Source: Adhaeribacter pallidiroseus (GTDB lineage Bacteria; Bacteroidota; Bacteroidia; Cytophagales; Hymenobacteraceae). From it: DNA of 64,000 nucleotides. The DNA lies in the NCBI RefSeq assembly GCF_003340495.1, contig NZ_QASA01000001.1:5332001-5396000 (forward strand), given 5' to 3'. The translations under genes were made by a program, and so were the position numbers. How positions within the stretch are numbered: position 1 is the first letter of the stretch; each line of letters starts with the position of its first letter. Below are positions 18,764 to 26,766 of this stretch, in pieces. The notes below the pieces were generated by a model. It was given only the letters and a program-made list of their open reading frames with translations. It was not told the origin of the DNA and did no database searches.

Positions 18764-20310
18764 TCCTTCGTACGTTCGTAAGCGCCCGGATCGGGTGTGT
18801 TTGGGTGGCGGTTTTTATTATCTAGGTCTTTGGTGATTGCGGGCAACGCCCAGGCTTTGTTGCTGGCCGGCGATAAGGTATCTAACCGGAAATCCGGCAC
18901 ATTCGCTTCCAGCATGCTAATAGGCGCTTTAAATTTGGGATCGAGGTTCAGCAAATTATTACAGCAGACAAACGCCGGATGTTCGGCAAAGCTAACGGTT
19001 TGCAACACCGAATTTTTAAATTCTAACTGCGGCGTGGTACCGGCTTCATTTTTCATTTGAATCTGATCGGCGTAATTGCTGTTGCTTCGATTACCCGACC
19101 AAATAATAGAATTTTGCACGAATAATTTAACGCGGTAACTGGAAATAGGTTGATCAACTTCTTTTAATTGATCTGCGAATTGCAAAGTAACGGTTTCGGG
19201 CCGAAAGCCAACGGTGTAATTGGCCAGGGTACAATAAATAAACTGGTAGTTACCGCCGCCCAAACCCTGCACCGCACTCTGCCCACAGTTGGTTATCAAC
19301 GAATTTACTGCCCGCACATCGGCTCCGTAGCTCCGAATGCCAGTTTCAAACATATTCTGGATAACGGTTTGGTTAATTTCCAGATCGTAATCCGCTTCAT
19401 CATTATCTGGATTAGCCGCCCAAAGTCCGTAAGTAGCATTTTTAATATCCGCAAAATAAAGGTGATTATCCTGGCTGGTTGCTTCAAACTTAATGCCCTG
19501 CCATTGACCGGGCACATCGTCGTACAATAGCTCCCGCCTAATTCCTTTAAAAGAAACTCGTTTGTTGCTGGTGCCATTTACCTGCAAGCTGCCGTTAACA
19601 AGTAAAGCGGCATCTTTCCCGAAGTAGATCTTTGCACCTGCCTCGATGGTTAATTTTACGCCGGCGTTTACTTTAACAAAGTGATTTATGACGTGTGGTT
19701 TATCAGCTTTCCAGGTAGTGTTGGCGGTAATTTCGGTTTTGTTATGAAAGTAGGCGTTTTGGCCGTAACTCACCACGGGTATTTGCTGGCGATTAGAATT
19801 GGTTAAAAAGGTAATCGCATTGGTTAGGATGAAAGCAGAAGTATCGGAAGTAGCCGGTATTTTCACTTTTACCAACACCAACAAGCTATCCTGGCCGCGG
19901 AGCAGTAGGTTATTTACTTCGTTAGCTTCCTGTCCATCGATAATTAACTGGTAAGCTGCATCAGCCTGAGCTAGCTTTACTTCGCTTATTTTTACAGCTT
20001 TCTCCTGACGGTTGTACACCCACACGGCCCGGCTCACGCTGCCGGTATTTACAAAAACGGTATCGAACTTAATTGAATCGGTGGAGAACTCCAGTTTAGC
20101 AGTTGGATTGGTGGTAATGATGTCTTCTTTTGGTTCGCAAGCGGTTAAACTGTATAGGAGCCAGCAGAAAGTGAGGCAAAAAGCAGCTAATCTTGCGGAT
20201 ACTTTAATAGTAAAAACTTGTGTCGCTTTGGGTAATAACACTGCTTTGATTAGTAATTGTACTGGTAATGCTGCTGTTATTCTTTGGAGCCTTTTCAAGC
20301 CTTCATTCAT
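18760..20310 (-). CDS. Lipoprotein with parallel beta-helix repeat region
   Basis: 516 residues. The N-terminus has a long positively charged stretch before the hydrophobic segment AAFCLTFCWLLYSLTAC, with lipobox Cys near residue 58, so the true start may be later; no better ATG was found. The first mature part (LEFSTDSIKFDTVFVNTGSVSRAVWVYN) resembles an Ig-like, abnormal-spindle-type domain. From about residue 200 the pattern of short beta strands (ITIEAGAKIYFGKDAALLVNGSLQV; TVIQNMFETGIRSYG) indicates a right-handed parallel beta helix. It ends with DPGAYERTKE, a tail common in choice-of-anchor proteins. It is probably surface exposed; the substrate is unknown. It overlaps yjbQ by 4 bases. 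Confidence 0.75.
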   Translation of the reverse strand: MNEGLKRLQRITAALPVQLLIKAVLLPKATQVFTIKVSARLAAFCLTFCWLLYSLTACEPKEDIITTNPTAKLEFSTDSIKFDTVFVNTGSVSRAVWVYNRQEKAVKISEVKLAQADAAYQLIIDGQEANEVNNLLLRGQDSLLVLVKVKIPATSDTSAFILTNAITFLTNSNRQQIPVVSYGQNAYFHNKTEITANTTWKADKPHVINHFVKVNAGVKLTIEAGAKIYFGKDAALLVNGSLQVNGTSNKRVSFKGIRRELLYDDVPGQWQGIKFEATSQDNHLYFADIKNATYGLWAANPDNDEADYDLEINQTVIQNMFETGIRSYGADVRAVNSLITNCGQSAVQGLGGGNYQFIYCTLANYTVGFRPETVTLQFADQLKEVDQPISSYRVKLFVQNSIIWSGNRSNSNYADQIQMKNEAGTTPQLEFKNSVLQTVSFAEHPAFVCCNNLLNLDPKFKAPISMLEANVPDFRLDTLSPASNKAWALPAITKDLDNKNRHPNTPDPGAYERTKE

Positions 20311-20533
20311 TGGTGCTATCTAATTGGCTACCTACAAGTTTGCCTCCTGGCCGGCAGGCCCCGTTTGGCTCTTCCGGGCTGGTCTAAGCTTGTTTTGTTC
20401 GTGCCTCACAATGCCTCGTGCCTCGGCACCACAACCTTAGAAGGCCCTCCACAGCCAAACTGATGTCGTTTACTTTTAGCTGCGGCTTATCTTTCACTCT
20501 AAATAGCTATATGGTCTAATATGACCTAATAAA
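20311..20533. other. GC-rich intergenic segment next to the IS element
   Basis: The first 150 bases are much more GC-rich than other intergenic DNA here. They hold a near-palindromic cctggccggcagg, three copies of gtgcctc, and the small hairpin gtgcc-tc-ggcac. No ORF is supported. It may be a repeat or the remnant of another element that the IS used as target. Confidence 0.45.
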
Positions 20534-20583
20534 GACTTTGTTGCAACGTTGAGAATGGGATAGGTAAAAAAGGGATTGCAGTC

Positions 20584-20591
20584 TATCTTTG
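20584..20591 (+). promoter_or_regulatory. TAnnTTTG -7 element inside the IS, candidate
   Basis: TATCTTTG lies 25 bases before the transposase ATG and matches the Bacteroidota -7 consensus. No good -33 TTG is present at the expected spacing. Confidence 0.35.
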
Positions 20592-20615
20592 TAGTGACGA
20601 AACCATAAAGAAGAG

Positions 20616-21584
20616 ATGTTACCATCGCCTACAATCCCGGCTAAAGATAGGTATAAAGTTAAAAATTGGAAAGCCTATACTAGCAGTTTAGTTCAAAGAG
20701 GTAGTTTGACTTTATGGCTGGAAGATTCCGTGTTAAGAGCGTGGCGCGAGATTGATCCGAGCCAGAAAGTAGTAGGGGAATGCTTATATGCTGATTGTGT
20801 AATCCAATGCTGTTTGTTGTTAGGCCAGGTGTATCATCAGCCGCTGCGGCAGACGACCGGCTTTGTTTCTAGTTTGCTGGCGATGTTAGGCTATAAAGAT
20901 TATGCCGTACCAGATTATACTACTCTTTGCCGCCGACAAAGCTGCCTGCCAGTAGAAGTAAGTAAAGCATTAGCCCGCAACCGAAAGCTAGCTATTGCGC
21001 TCGATTCTACCGGTTTAAAAGTATACGGGGAAGGCGAGTGGAAAGTAAGAAAACACGGGGCTTCCAAGCATAGAACTTGGCGCAAATTGCACATCGGTAT
21101 TGCTGTTGATACCCAAGAGATCGTTTTTGTGGCGTTGACTACGAATGGGGAAGATGATGCGGTGGTCGCGGGCAAGTTGCTGCAAGGCAAGACTGCTCAG
21201 CTGAGTAGTTTTATAGGGGATGGCGCTTATGATGACTTTAAGTTGCGAGAGCTCCTAGCAGGGGGCATTAAGCAAATTATACCCCCGTCCAAAGATGCAG
21301 TGGTACATAAAGGTACCCAGAAGAAGCCGGTACCAGAATACCTACGGCAGCGCAATGAGGCAGTCGAATATAGGCAAGAGCACGATCGAAAAGCCTGGAA
21401 AATCCAAGCTGGCTATCATCGCCGAAGTTTAAATGAGGTAGCTATGTTTCGCTACAAAACTACTTTCTCCGCCCAGATGAGGACCCGGAAAATAGAAAAT
21501 CAGAAAACAGAAGTAGAACTAAAATGTAAAATCTTAAACATCTATCGCCACCAGGGAATGCCTCTGGCCTACCTAGTAGCTTAG
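20616..21584 (+). CDS. IS5 family transposase
   Basis: DDE transposase of 322 residues. The catalytic triad can be read as D in ALDSTGLKVYG near residue 128, D in FIGDGAYDD near 201, and E in RRSLNEVAMFRYK near 273. The segment GEWKVRKHGASKHRTWRKLHIG is the usual IS5-group core. An N-terminal domain (YADCVIQCCLLLGQVYHQPLRQTTGF) is of the DUF4372/helix-turn-helix type found in these transposases. There is no frameshift or internal stop, so it could be active. It is the only gene of the element. Confidence 0.93.
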   Translation: MLPSPTIPAKDRYKVKNWKAYTSSLVQRGSLTLWLEDSVLRAWREIDPSQKVVGECLYADCVIQCCLLLGQVYHQPLRQTTGFVSSLLAMLGYKDYAVPDYTTLCRRQSCLPVEVSKALARNRKLAIALDSTGLKVYGEGEWKVRKHGASKHRTWRKLHIGIAVDTQEIVFVALTTNGEDDAVVAGKLLQGKTAQLSSFIGDGAYDDFKLRELLAGGIKQIIPPSKDAVVHKGTQKKPVPEYLRQRNEAVEYRQEHDRKAWKIQAGYHRRSLNEVAMFRYKTTFSAQMRTRKIENQKTEVELKCKILNIYRHQGMPLAYLVA

Positions 21585-21722
21585 CTACTGCTCGCTATAA
21601 GCGAGCTAGTAGAAAAGAGTCCCGTTGCAACAAAGTCACTATTAATTGTAACTCAGTATAGAACTTACAGCTAGTAAAAAGCAATCTCCAAAGTACAAAT
21701 TTTTAAATTTTAGCCACTTTAT

Positions 21723-21764
21723 AAAACAAACGTAGCGAGCATTACTACCCGCTACGTTTGTTTT
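21723..21764. terminator. Bidirectional terminator after prfA
   Basis: Perfect 15-bp arms 21723-21737 and 21750-21764 around a 12-base loop, with A/T runs on both sides. It lies about 110 bases past the prfA stop, beyond the tandem repeat. Confidence 0.75.
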
Positions 21765-21804
21765 AACTTTTCAACCTTACAACTTTACAACCTTCTAACT
21801 ATTT

Positions 21805-21870
21805 AACCTGCAACTTGTAACCTGCAACTTGTAACCTGCAACTTGTAACCTGCAACTTGTAACCTGCAAC
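21805..21870. repeat. 14-bp tandem repeat (aacctgcaacttgt)
   Basis: Four full copies of aacctgcaacttgt (21805-21860) and a ten-base partial copy. It sits directly after the prfA stop codon. Related words occur at 27950-28045 in the opposite orientation and at 38760-38780, so this is a dispersed family. Confidence 0.85.
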
Positions 21871-21874
21871 CTAA

Positions 21875-22945
21875 TTAAGCTACCCCTTCTTTCAGGCGTT
21901 CGGCGTTTTCGGCAATGCGGAGTTCTTCGATGAAGTCGTCAATCTGGCCATCCATTACGTTGGGCAGGTTGTACACGGTATAACCAATGCGGTGATCGGT
22001 TACACGGCCTTGTGGGTAGTTGTAGGTCCGGATTTTATCGGAACGGTCGCCGCCGCCTACCATGCTTTTGCGCTGGGCACCCATTTCTTCGTTTTTCTTG
22101 GCTAATTCTACTTCGTAAATCCGGGAACGCAGTACTTTTAAGGCTTTATCATAGTTTTTCAGCTGCGATTTCTGATCCTGACACTGCGCCATAATACCGG
22201 TTGGTAAGTGCGTTAAACGAACCGCCGAATACGTGGTGTTTACCGACTGTCCGCCTGGTCCGGAAGCACAGAACAAATCTTTCCGGATTTCATTCATATC
22301 CAATTCAATATCAAATTCTTCTACTTCCGGTAGTACTACTATGCTGGCTACGGAGGTATGGATCCGGCCTTGGGTTTCGGTAGCGGGTACACGTTGTACG
22401 CGGTGCACCCCCGATTCGAATTTCATTTTGCCGTACACATCTTCGCCGGAAATACTGCTGATAATCTCTTTATAACCACCAGACGTTCCTTCCTGCGCAT
22501 CGATTAATTCCATGCGCCAGCCTTGCTTTTCTGCCAGACGGGAGTACATGCGGTGCAAATCGCCGGCAAAAATAGAGGCCTCGTCGCCACCGGCACCGGC
22601 CCGGATTTCGATAATAATGTTCTTACTGTCGTTCGGGTCTTTCGGAATAAGCAAATTTTTAATTCCTTCTTCCAGTTCTTCCAGTTGCGGGTAGAGCTCA
22701 TCGAGTTCTTCCTTAGCCATTTCCCGGAACTCTTCGTCTTTTTCCGTAGCAATTACTTGCTTGGCATTATCAATGTTGCCGAGCAGGTTCTGGTATTTTC
22801 TGTACTCAATTACAATTTTTTCGAGGTCTTTGTATTCTTTATTAAGCGACTTGTATTTTTTCATGTCGCTCATACTTTCGGGTTGTTGTAAGAGCTCACT
22901 TACTTCTTCAAAACGCTCTTTTATAGCCTCTAACTTATCTAACAT
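21875..22945 (-). CDS. prfA: Peptide chain release factor 1
   Basis: Terminates translation at UAA and UAG. The 356-residue length is usual. The catalytic GGQ is in [19 protein letters not shown] near residue 230. The RF1-specific C-terminal stretch [25 protein letters not shown] is complete. The N-terminal coiled coil ([23 protein letters not shown]) and the [19 protein letters not shown] segment are also present. A 14-bp tandem repeat follows the stop codon directly, then a bidirectional terminator. Confidence 0.97.
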   Translation of the reverse strand: MLDKLEAIKERFEEVSELLQQPESMSDMKKYKSLNKEYKDLEKIVIEYRKYQNLLGNIDNAKQVIATEKDEEFREMAKEELDELYPQLEELEEGIKNLLIPKDPNDSKNIIIEIRAGAGGDEASIFAGDLHRMYSRLAEKQGWRMELIDAQEGTSGGYKEIISSISGEDVYGKMKFESGVHRVQRVPATETQGRIHTSVASIVVLPEVEEFDIELDMNEIRKDLFCASGPGGQSVNTTYSAVRLTHLPTGIMAQCQDQKSQLKNYDKALKVLRSRIYEVELAKKNEEMGAQRKSMVGGGDRSDKIRTYNYPQGRVTDHRIGYTVYNLPNVMDGQIDDFIEELRIAENAERLKEGVA

Positions 22946-23135
22946 AACGGCAATGTATCTGTTTTAAAACGCAAAGTTAATAAAATTTACCGGTTGTTGG
23001 TGAACCGTTTAAGTAAATTGCCAGGAGTAGTTCTGATGCTGTTCCTGTTGTTTCGCATTTACCTATCCCGGATATTTGTTTGTATTTAAACGCCTTTATC
23101 AGCCGGTAAGTATTACAACTATAAAACCCCATTTT

Positions 23136-23888
23136 ATGCTGATTTGTTCTCTTTATCGGAAGCTGTCTCTGTTCCGGTCTTTATTTTTACTTCTTACCAG
23201 TACATTGGCACTTAGCAGTTGCGAACCGAAAAAGCTGCCGAACGGGAAAGAAATAGCCGAGGAAATGGAACGCCATTTGGTTAAACGAATTACCAGCGAA
23301 ATGATTTCGAAGGAAACCGGCCGGGTGGGTGACAGCATTATCCAGACAGCGGATCAGCAGATGCTAATTTTTTTAAAAAATGAGCTGGATTCAAACGATT
23401 TTAAAGCTGCCCTGCATTACCGCCAAGTAATGAAAGATTCGGTATTAACGCAGATGGCGCAAAAATACCAGGCGCAGTTAGGGCGAAGTGGCAAAAGCTG
23501 GTCGAATGCCGCCACCGATCCAGCGAGTTTACTGCTGCAAGAGCAACTGAAACAATACCAGGCCTTTCAGACGCAAAAGCAAACTTTGAAACCGCAGGTA
23601 ATCCGGGTAGGCAGCGAAGAGTTGCTCTATACCAAACCAATTTTTATGACGGATGCTTTATGCCTCCAATGCCATGGTCAGCCAGAAAAAACGCTCACTT
23701 CGGAAAATCAGCAGTTATTACCGAAAAACTTTAAGACTACGCATGCTGGTTATCAATCGGGCGATTGGGCCGGAATGTGGTACGTACGGTTTAAATCGAA
23801 AGGCATCCTGGATAGCATCACCCAGAAAAGGAAAAAGTCCCGGCGCGGCCAACCGATTTTCGGTAAACCCGATTCGGTGAAGAAGTAA
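23136..23888 (+). CDS. DUF3365 domain lipoprotein, probable c-type haem binding
   Basis: Predicted lipoprotein of 250 residues. Starting at ATG 23136 gives a normal leader (LFRSLFLLLTSTLALSSC) with lipobox; a TTG at 23076 would add 20 residues and is less likely. The segment MTDALCLQCHGQPE holds a CxxCH haem-attachment motif near residue 174, and KTTHAGYQSGDWAGMWYVRF follows. Both belong to the DUF3365 (Tll0287-like) haem sensor fold. It probably binds one covalent haem c in the periplasm and may sense redox state or gas. The last 14 codons are repeated in diverged form at 24727-24767, after the neighbouring toxin-antitoxin pair. Confidence 0.85.
   Translation: MLICSLYRKLSLFRSLFLLLTSTLALSSCEPKKLPNGKEIAEEMERHLVKRITSEMISKETGRVGDSIIQTADQQMLIFLKNELDSNDFKAALHYRQVMKDSVLTQMAQKYQAQLGRSGKSWSNAATDPASLLLQEQLKQYQAFQTQKQTLKPQVIRVGSEELLYTKPIFMTDALCLQCHGQPEKTLTSENQQLLPKNFKTTHAGYQSGDWAGMWYVRFKSKGILDSITQKRKKSRRGQPIFGKPDSVKK
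23847..23887 (+). repeat. Imperfect direct repeat, copy 1 (3' end of DUF3365 gene)
   Basis: This 41-base segment matches 24727-24767 at about 34 of 41 positions. Here it encodes GQPIFGKPDSVKK before the stop; in copy 2 it encodes GQPIFGKLNSVKKY. Confidence 0.75.
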
Positions 23889-24044
23889 TTAGCTTGTTAT
23901 ATGTGCTTGGTTACAGGCAGCAAAATTTTAAATTTTTAAAAATTAGATAGCTCTTCTTAAAATGCGTTTGCTCAGTTGGCGTACTTGCAACTTTACTTAA
24001 CTTCGAACTTGTTCATACGTATCAAATATTTTAATTTTACACGT

Positions 24045-24296
24045 ATGGATACGAAACTTACTTTAGTACTAGACAAGAATATTATTGAACGAGCTAAGTC
24101 TTACGCTTCTACTAAAAAGACTAGTTTATCCAAGTTGATAGAGACTTATTTAGATCGGGTTACGGCTGAAGAGTAATCTAATGAGGAAATTTCACCTTTG
24201 GTAAAAAGCCTTTCAGGGGTTATTTCTATTCCGGAAAATTTAAATCATAAAGAGGAATATGCTAATCATTTAGCCAACAAATATATGAATAACTAA
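24045..24296 (+). pseudogene. DUF6364-like antitoxin with in-frame stop
   Basis: Reads as an 83-codon antitoxin interrupted by an in-frame TAA at 24174-24176 (codon 44). The first half, KLTLVLDKNIIERAKSYAS then SLSKLIETYLDRVT, has the ribbon-helix-helix-like pattern of small VapB-type antitoxins of the DUF6364 kind. The second half resumes in the same frame as NEEISPLVKSLSGVISIPEN and ends KYMNN at 24296. No frameshift is needed, only the one stop codon. The intact C-terminal half suggests a recent nonsense mutation. The truncated 43-residue product could still bind DNA. It is followed at once by a PIN-domain toxin. Confidence 0.8.
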
Positions 24297-24297
24297 A

Positions 24298-24705
24298 ATA
24301 TTCATTGACACAGATGTCTGTCTGGATTTATTAGCCAAAAGAGAACCCCATTATCTACACGCTGCTATTTTGTTCACCTTGGCCGACAAAGGGGAGCTTC
24401 AATTATTTGTTTCTTCTCTTTGTTTTTCCAACTTAAATTATCTGCTATCCAGACAATACTCCCTAACGGAAGCGAGAAGAATTTTAAGTAGGTTTAAAGT
24501 ACTCGTACAAGTTCTACCAGTAGATGATAAAGTTATTGAGTTAGCCCTGCATTCAAAATTTAAAAATTTTGAAGATGCTATTCCGTATTTCACCGCTATA
24601 GAATCCGGAATTACTTTTTTGCTGACTAGAAATATAAAAGACTACAAGAAAGCGGAAATACCAGTACAGACGCCAGAGCTTTATATACAGGCAAGAGAAA
24701 AATAA
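24298..24705 (+). CDS. PIN domain toxin (VapC-like), start codon lost or non-standard
   Basis: PIN-domain ribonuclease partner of the antitoxin just upstream. The open frame runs from a TGA at 24286 to the stop at 24705 and includes IFIDTDVCLDLLAKREP, whose Asp residues form the first part of the active site. FEDAIPYFTAIESGITFLLTRNIKDY, with the other acidic residues, lies near the C-terminus. No ATG, GTG or TTG lies before the first catalytic Asp. A TTG at 24370 would remove it, so either ATA/ATT initiation or loss of the start is implied. An ATG at 24285, overlapping the antitoxin end, is one base out of frame. With the antitoxin also broken, the module is probably decaying. Confidence 0.7.
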   Translation: MFIDTDVCLDLLAKREPHYLHAAILFTLADKGELQLFVSSLCFSNLNYLLSRQYSLTEARRILSRFKVLVQVLPVDDKVIELALHSKFKNFEDAIPYFTAIESGITFLLTRNIKDYKKAEIPVQTPELYIQAREK

Positions 24706-24726
24706 AAAATGGTTGCTGTCAACCAA

Positions 24727-24767
24727 GGACAACCTATTTTTGGTAAGCTAAATTCGGTGAAGAAGTA
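24727..24767 (+). repeat. Imperfect direct repeat, copy 2 (tail of a lost DUF3365 paralogue?)
   Basis: Diverged copy of the 3' end of the DUF3365 gene at 23847-23887, about 82 percent identical. It is open in the same reading frame and followed by TAA. Many differences are at third codon positions, which suggests a remnant of a second, older gene copy rather than a fresh duplication. Confidence 0.7.
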
Positions 24768-24967
24768 TTAATGGACTTGTCTAAAAAGTGCTTTAATACT
24801 TTTTAGCTGTTGTTAGGCGGAGTATTTTTTTTCCTTGTTTTTCTCTTTTTACAGTAAAATATTACTTTCAATACAACTTTTTTCAATTAACACTTAGCAA
24901 GAAATTACAAGAATATAAAGGTGTAACAAACTTAATAACAAGAGTATGTTTAAAATAAATTAAGGTG

Positions 24968-25813
24968 TTATTCCTTGTTAATGATAAGTTTGCCGGAATA
25001 ATAGTCATCGTAATTGAAAGAAGAAAATGCAACTCTTCTAACAAAATCTTTGCTCGTATAAATGGTTATTGTCGCTTTAGAATATTCCTCAGGTAACTCT
25101 TCAATTGAATCTATTTGATTTTCAGTATAATTGGGATGCTCTTCTTTAAAATCTTCAATGTCTACATTCAGGGCTGCCCCAGGACTATTAAGCCCAGTTT
25201 CATCAATAATTTTTGAAAGATACCATTGGTTATCGTGTTTACTAAATGTAAAAAAAAAATCCTCACGGGTATAAGAACTACGTACTCCTTCCCCACTTCC
25301 AAAATAACTTATTAAAAAGCCTGTACCTATAGAATCTGGATATATACCATCTGGCTCATGTAATGTAGATATAGGATAATCTAAAATGTTGTTGTTAGAT
25401 GCTTTTAAAGACAGCATCTTGTTTCTGTCCCTAATTATAAGCAAGACATTCAACTTTTCTTCACTTGCTTCAATCACTTCATAATCCAAATTGCCATCTT
25501 CATCTTTTGGAAGTGGTTTACCGATAGATAATAGATAGTCACTTGAACCATCCGCATTTATATCACCTCGTTCAAGAGCATAAGTAACCTGACCTTTACC
25601 AACAAATGATTTAAGTTCATTAGGAATCTCTATTCCACCCTTTTGTGGTTTTGTATTATTAATTATAGCATCAGATTCAGCTGAATCTGCCTTTATAGTT
25701 GTAGCAAAAGCATCAAATGCAGGTTTTTCCTCTTCTACTTTTTTGGTTGAGTTATCATTATAACTAATGATAAATAGAGAAAATCCAATAAATAGATGTA
25801 AGATGTTTTTCAT
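24968..25813 (-). CDS. AT-rich secreted hypothetical protein
   Basis: Protein of 281 residues with a hydrophobic leader (LHLFIGFSLFIISYNDNS). The context looks exactly like a lipobox, but the expected Cys is Tyr (TAT, one base from TGT), so lipidation is probably lost. The mature part contains DINADGSSDYLLS, an Asp-rich FG-GAP-like calcium-binding pattern, and several acidic stretches. The gene is clearly more AT-rich than its neighbours, which hints at horizontal origin. I do not recognise a family and cannot assign a function. Confidence 0.65.
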   Translation of the reverse strand: MKNILHLFIGFSLFIISYNDNSTKKVEEEKPAFDAFATTIKADSAESDAIINNTKPQKGGIEIPNELKSFVGKGQVTYALERGDINADGSSDYLLSIGKPLPKDEDGNLDYEVIEASEEKLNVLLIIRDRNKMLSLKASNNNILDYPISTLHEPDGIYPDSIGTGFLISYFGSGEGVRSSYTREDFFFTFSKHDNQWYLSKIIDETGLNSPGAALNVDIEDFKEEHPNYTENQIDSIEELPEEYSKATITIYTSKDFVRRVAFSSFNYDDYYSGKLIINKE

Positions 25814-25860
25814 ATATTCTTATTACTGCCAACTACCTACCCCACCAAAATTTTAAAAAA

Positions 25861-26766
25861 TTACAGATAAAAGTAACCTTCGCCTACCAACACGCTCTTC
25901 CCTCCTACTTTTACTTGAGTAATGGTATTACTTTCTTGGCCAATAGTTAAATACAATAAACTAGAGCGGCCCATTTCGTAGCCTTGCTCGCAAATGATAC
26001 TGGCAACTGGTTGATCAGGTACCAGTTTGTTTTGCACCAAATAACAACCCAAAGGACCGCAAGCACTGCCGGTGGCCGGATCTTCGGGGATGCCAAAAGC
26101 GGGCGCAAACATGCGACCATGTACCGTATTCGCCGGATCTTCTGTTTCCAGGGAAAACAAAAACACACTTTGGCTCCCGATGTGGCTCAATTGGTTTTCA
26201 AAAACTTCGTTACGTAAACGCGCTTTTTTTACCGCTGCCAGGTTCTTGAGGGGTACGCATAAATAAGGCACCCCGCACGACACCACTTGAGCGGGAGGCT
26301 CCGGTAAAATATCATCCAGGCTCAACGAAAGCAGATCGGCCAAAATTTGTACATCCGTCACAATCTCCCCGAATTTGGGTAAAGGTTGCGTCATGGTAAT
26401 CAAACCGAACTCTTTCCCATTTTGCTCGAAGGCTACGGGTATGTCGCCCACGCCTTCTTCAAAAACTAAAGGATTTCGGCCAGCGGTAGCCAGTAGTTCT
26501 TGTTGCAGCAACACGAAAGCGGTGCCAATGGTCGGGTGTCCGGCCATGGGTAACTCTTGGCCAGGCGTAAAAATGCGCAGTTTAATATCGTTCTGCGAAT
26601 TTACCGGTGGTAGTACAAATGTAGTTTCCGAAAGATTCAATTCTTTGGCAATCTGCTGCATTAAGTGCTCCGGCACTTCTTCGCCTTTTGGGAATACGGC
26701 TAATTGGTTACCACCAAAAACGCTATCTGTGAAAACATCTACCAAGTAGTAAAAAGCTTTTTTCAT
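25861..26766 (-). CDS. PhzF family phenazine biosynthesis isomerase-like protein
   Basis: 301-residue member of the PhzF/diaminopimelate-epimerase fold. Visible family motifs are FGGNQLAVFP, LNLSETTFVLPP with the catalytic Glu near residue 46, PMAGHPTIGTAFVL and EDPATGSACGPLGCYL. PhzF proper isomerises a phenazine precursor, but most members outside phenazine clusters have unknown substrates, and no phenazine genes are seen here. Its ATG overlaps the stop of the upstream trans-sulfuration gene by 4 bases, so it is translationally coupled and may act on a related metabolite. Confidence 0.9.
   Translation of the reverse strand: MKKAFYYLVDVFTDSVFGGNQLAVFPKGEEVPEHLMQQIAKELNLSETTFVLPPVNSQNDIKLRIFTPGQELPMAGHPTIGTAFVLLQQELLATAGRNPLVFEEGVGDIPVAFEQNGKEFGLITMTQPLPKFGEIVTDVQILADLLSLSLDDILPEPPAQVVSCGVPYLCVPLKNLAAVKKARLRNEVFENQLSHIGSQSVFLFSLETEDPANTVHGRMFAPAFGIPEDPATGSACGPLGCYLVQNKLVPDQPVASIICEQGYEMGRSSLLYLTIGQESNTITQVKVGGKSVLVGEGYFYL

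Larger units (their letters stand above)
20534..21637 (+). mobile_element. IS5 family insertion sequence
   Basis: A 1104-bp element bounded by perfect 15-bp terminal inverted repeats: gactttgttgcaacg at 20534-20548 and its complement at 21623-21637. It contains one transposase gene of 322 codons, so it appears intact. The immediate flanks do not show an obvious target-site duplication; the target duplication may be very short (2-4 bp), as in several IS5 subgroups, or one flank has changed. Confidence 0.88.

Noticed and set aside
19168-19530. 120-codon ORF opposite the beta-helix lipoprotein
   Set aside because: It lies wholly inside a well-supported gene on the other strand and has no family features.
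21805-21870. Possible CRISPR array
   Set aside because: The repeats are 14 bases and directly adjacent, without unique spacers, and no cas genes are present.
22523-22891. 122-codon Phe-rich ORF opposite prfA
   Set aside because: Antisense shadow of Glu/Lys-rich prfA codons.
25861-26766. Phenazine cluster
   Set aside because: Only a PhzF-like gene is present; the family is broad and not specific to phenazines.
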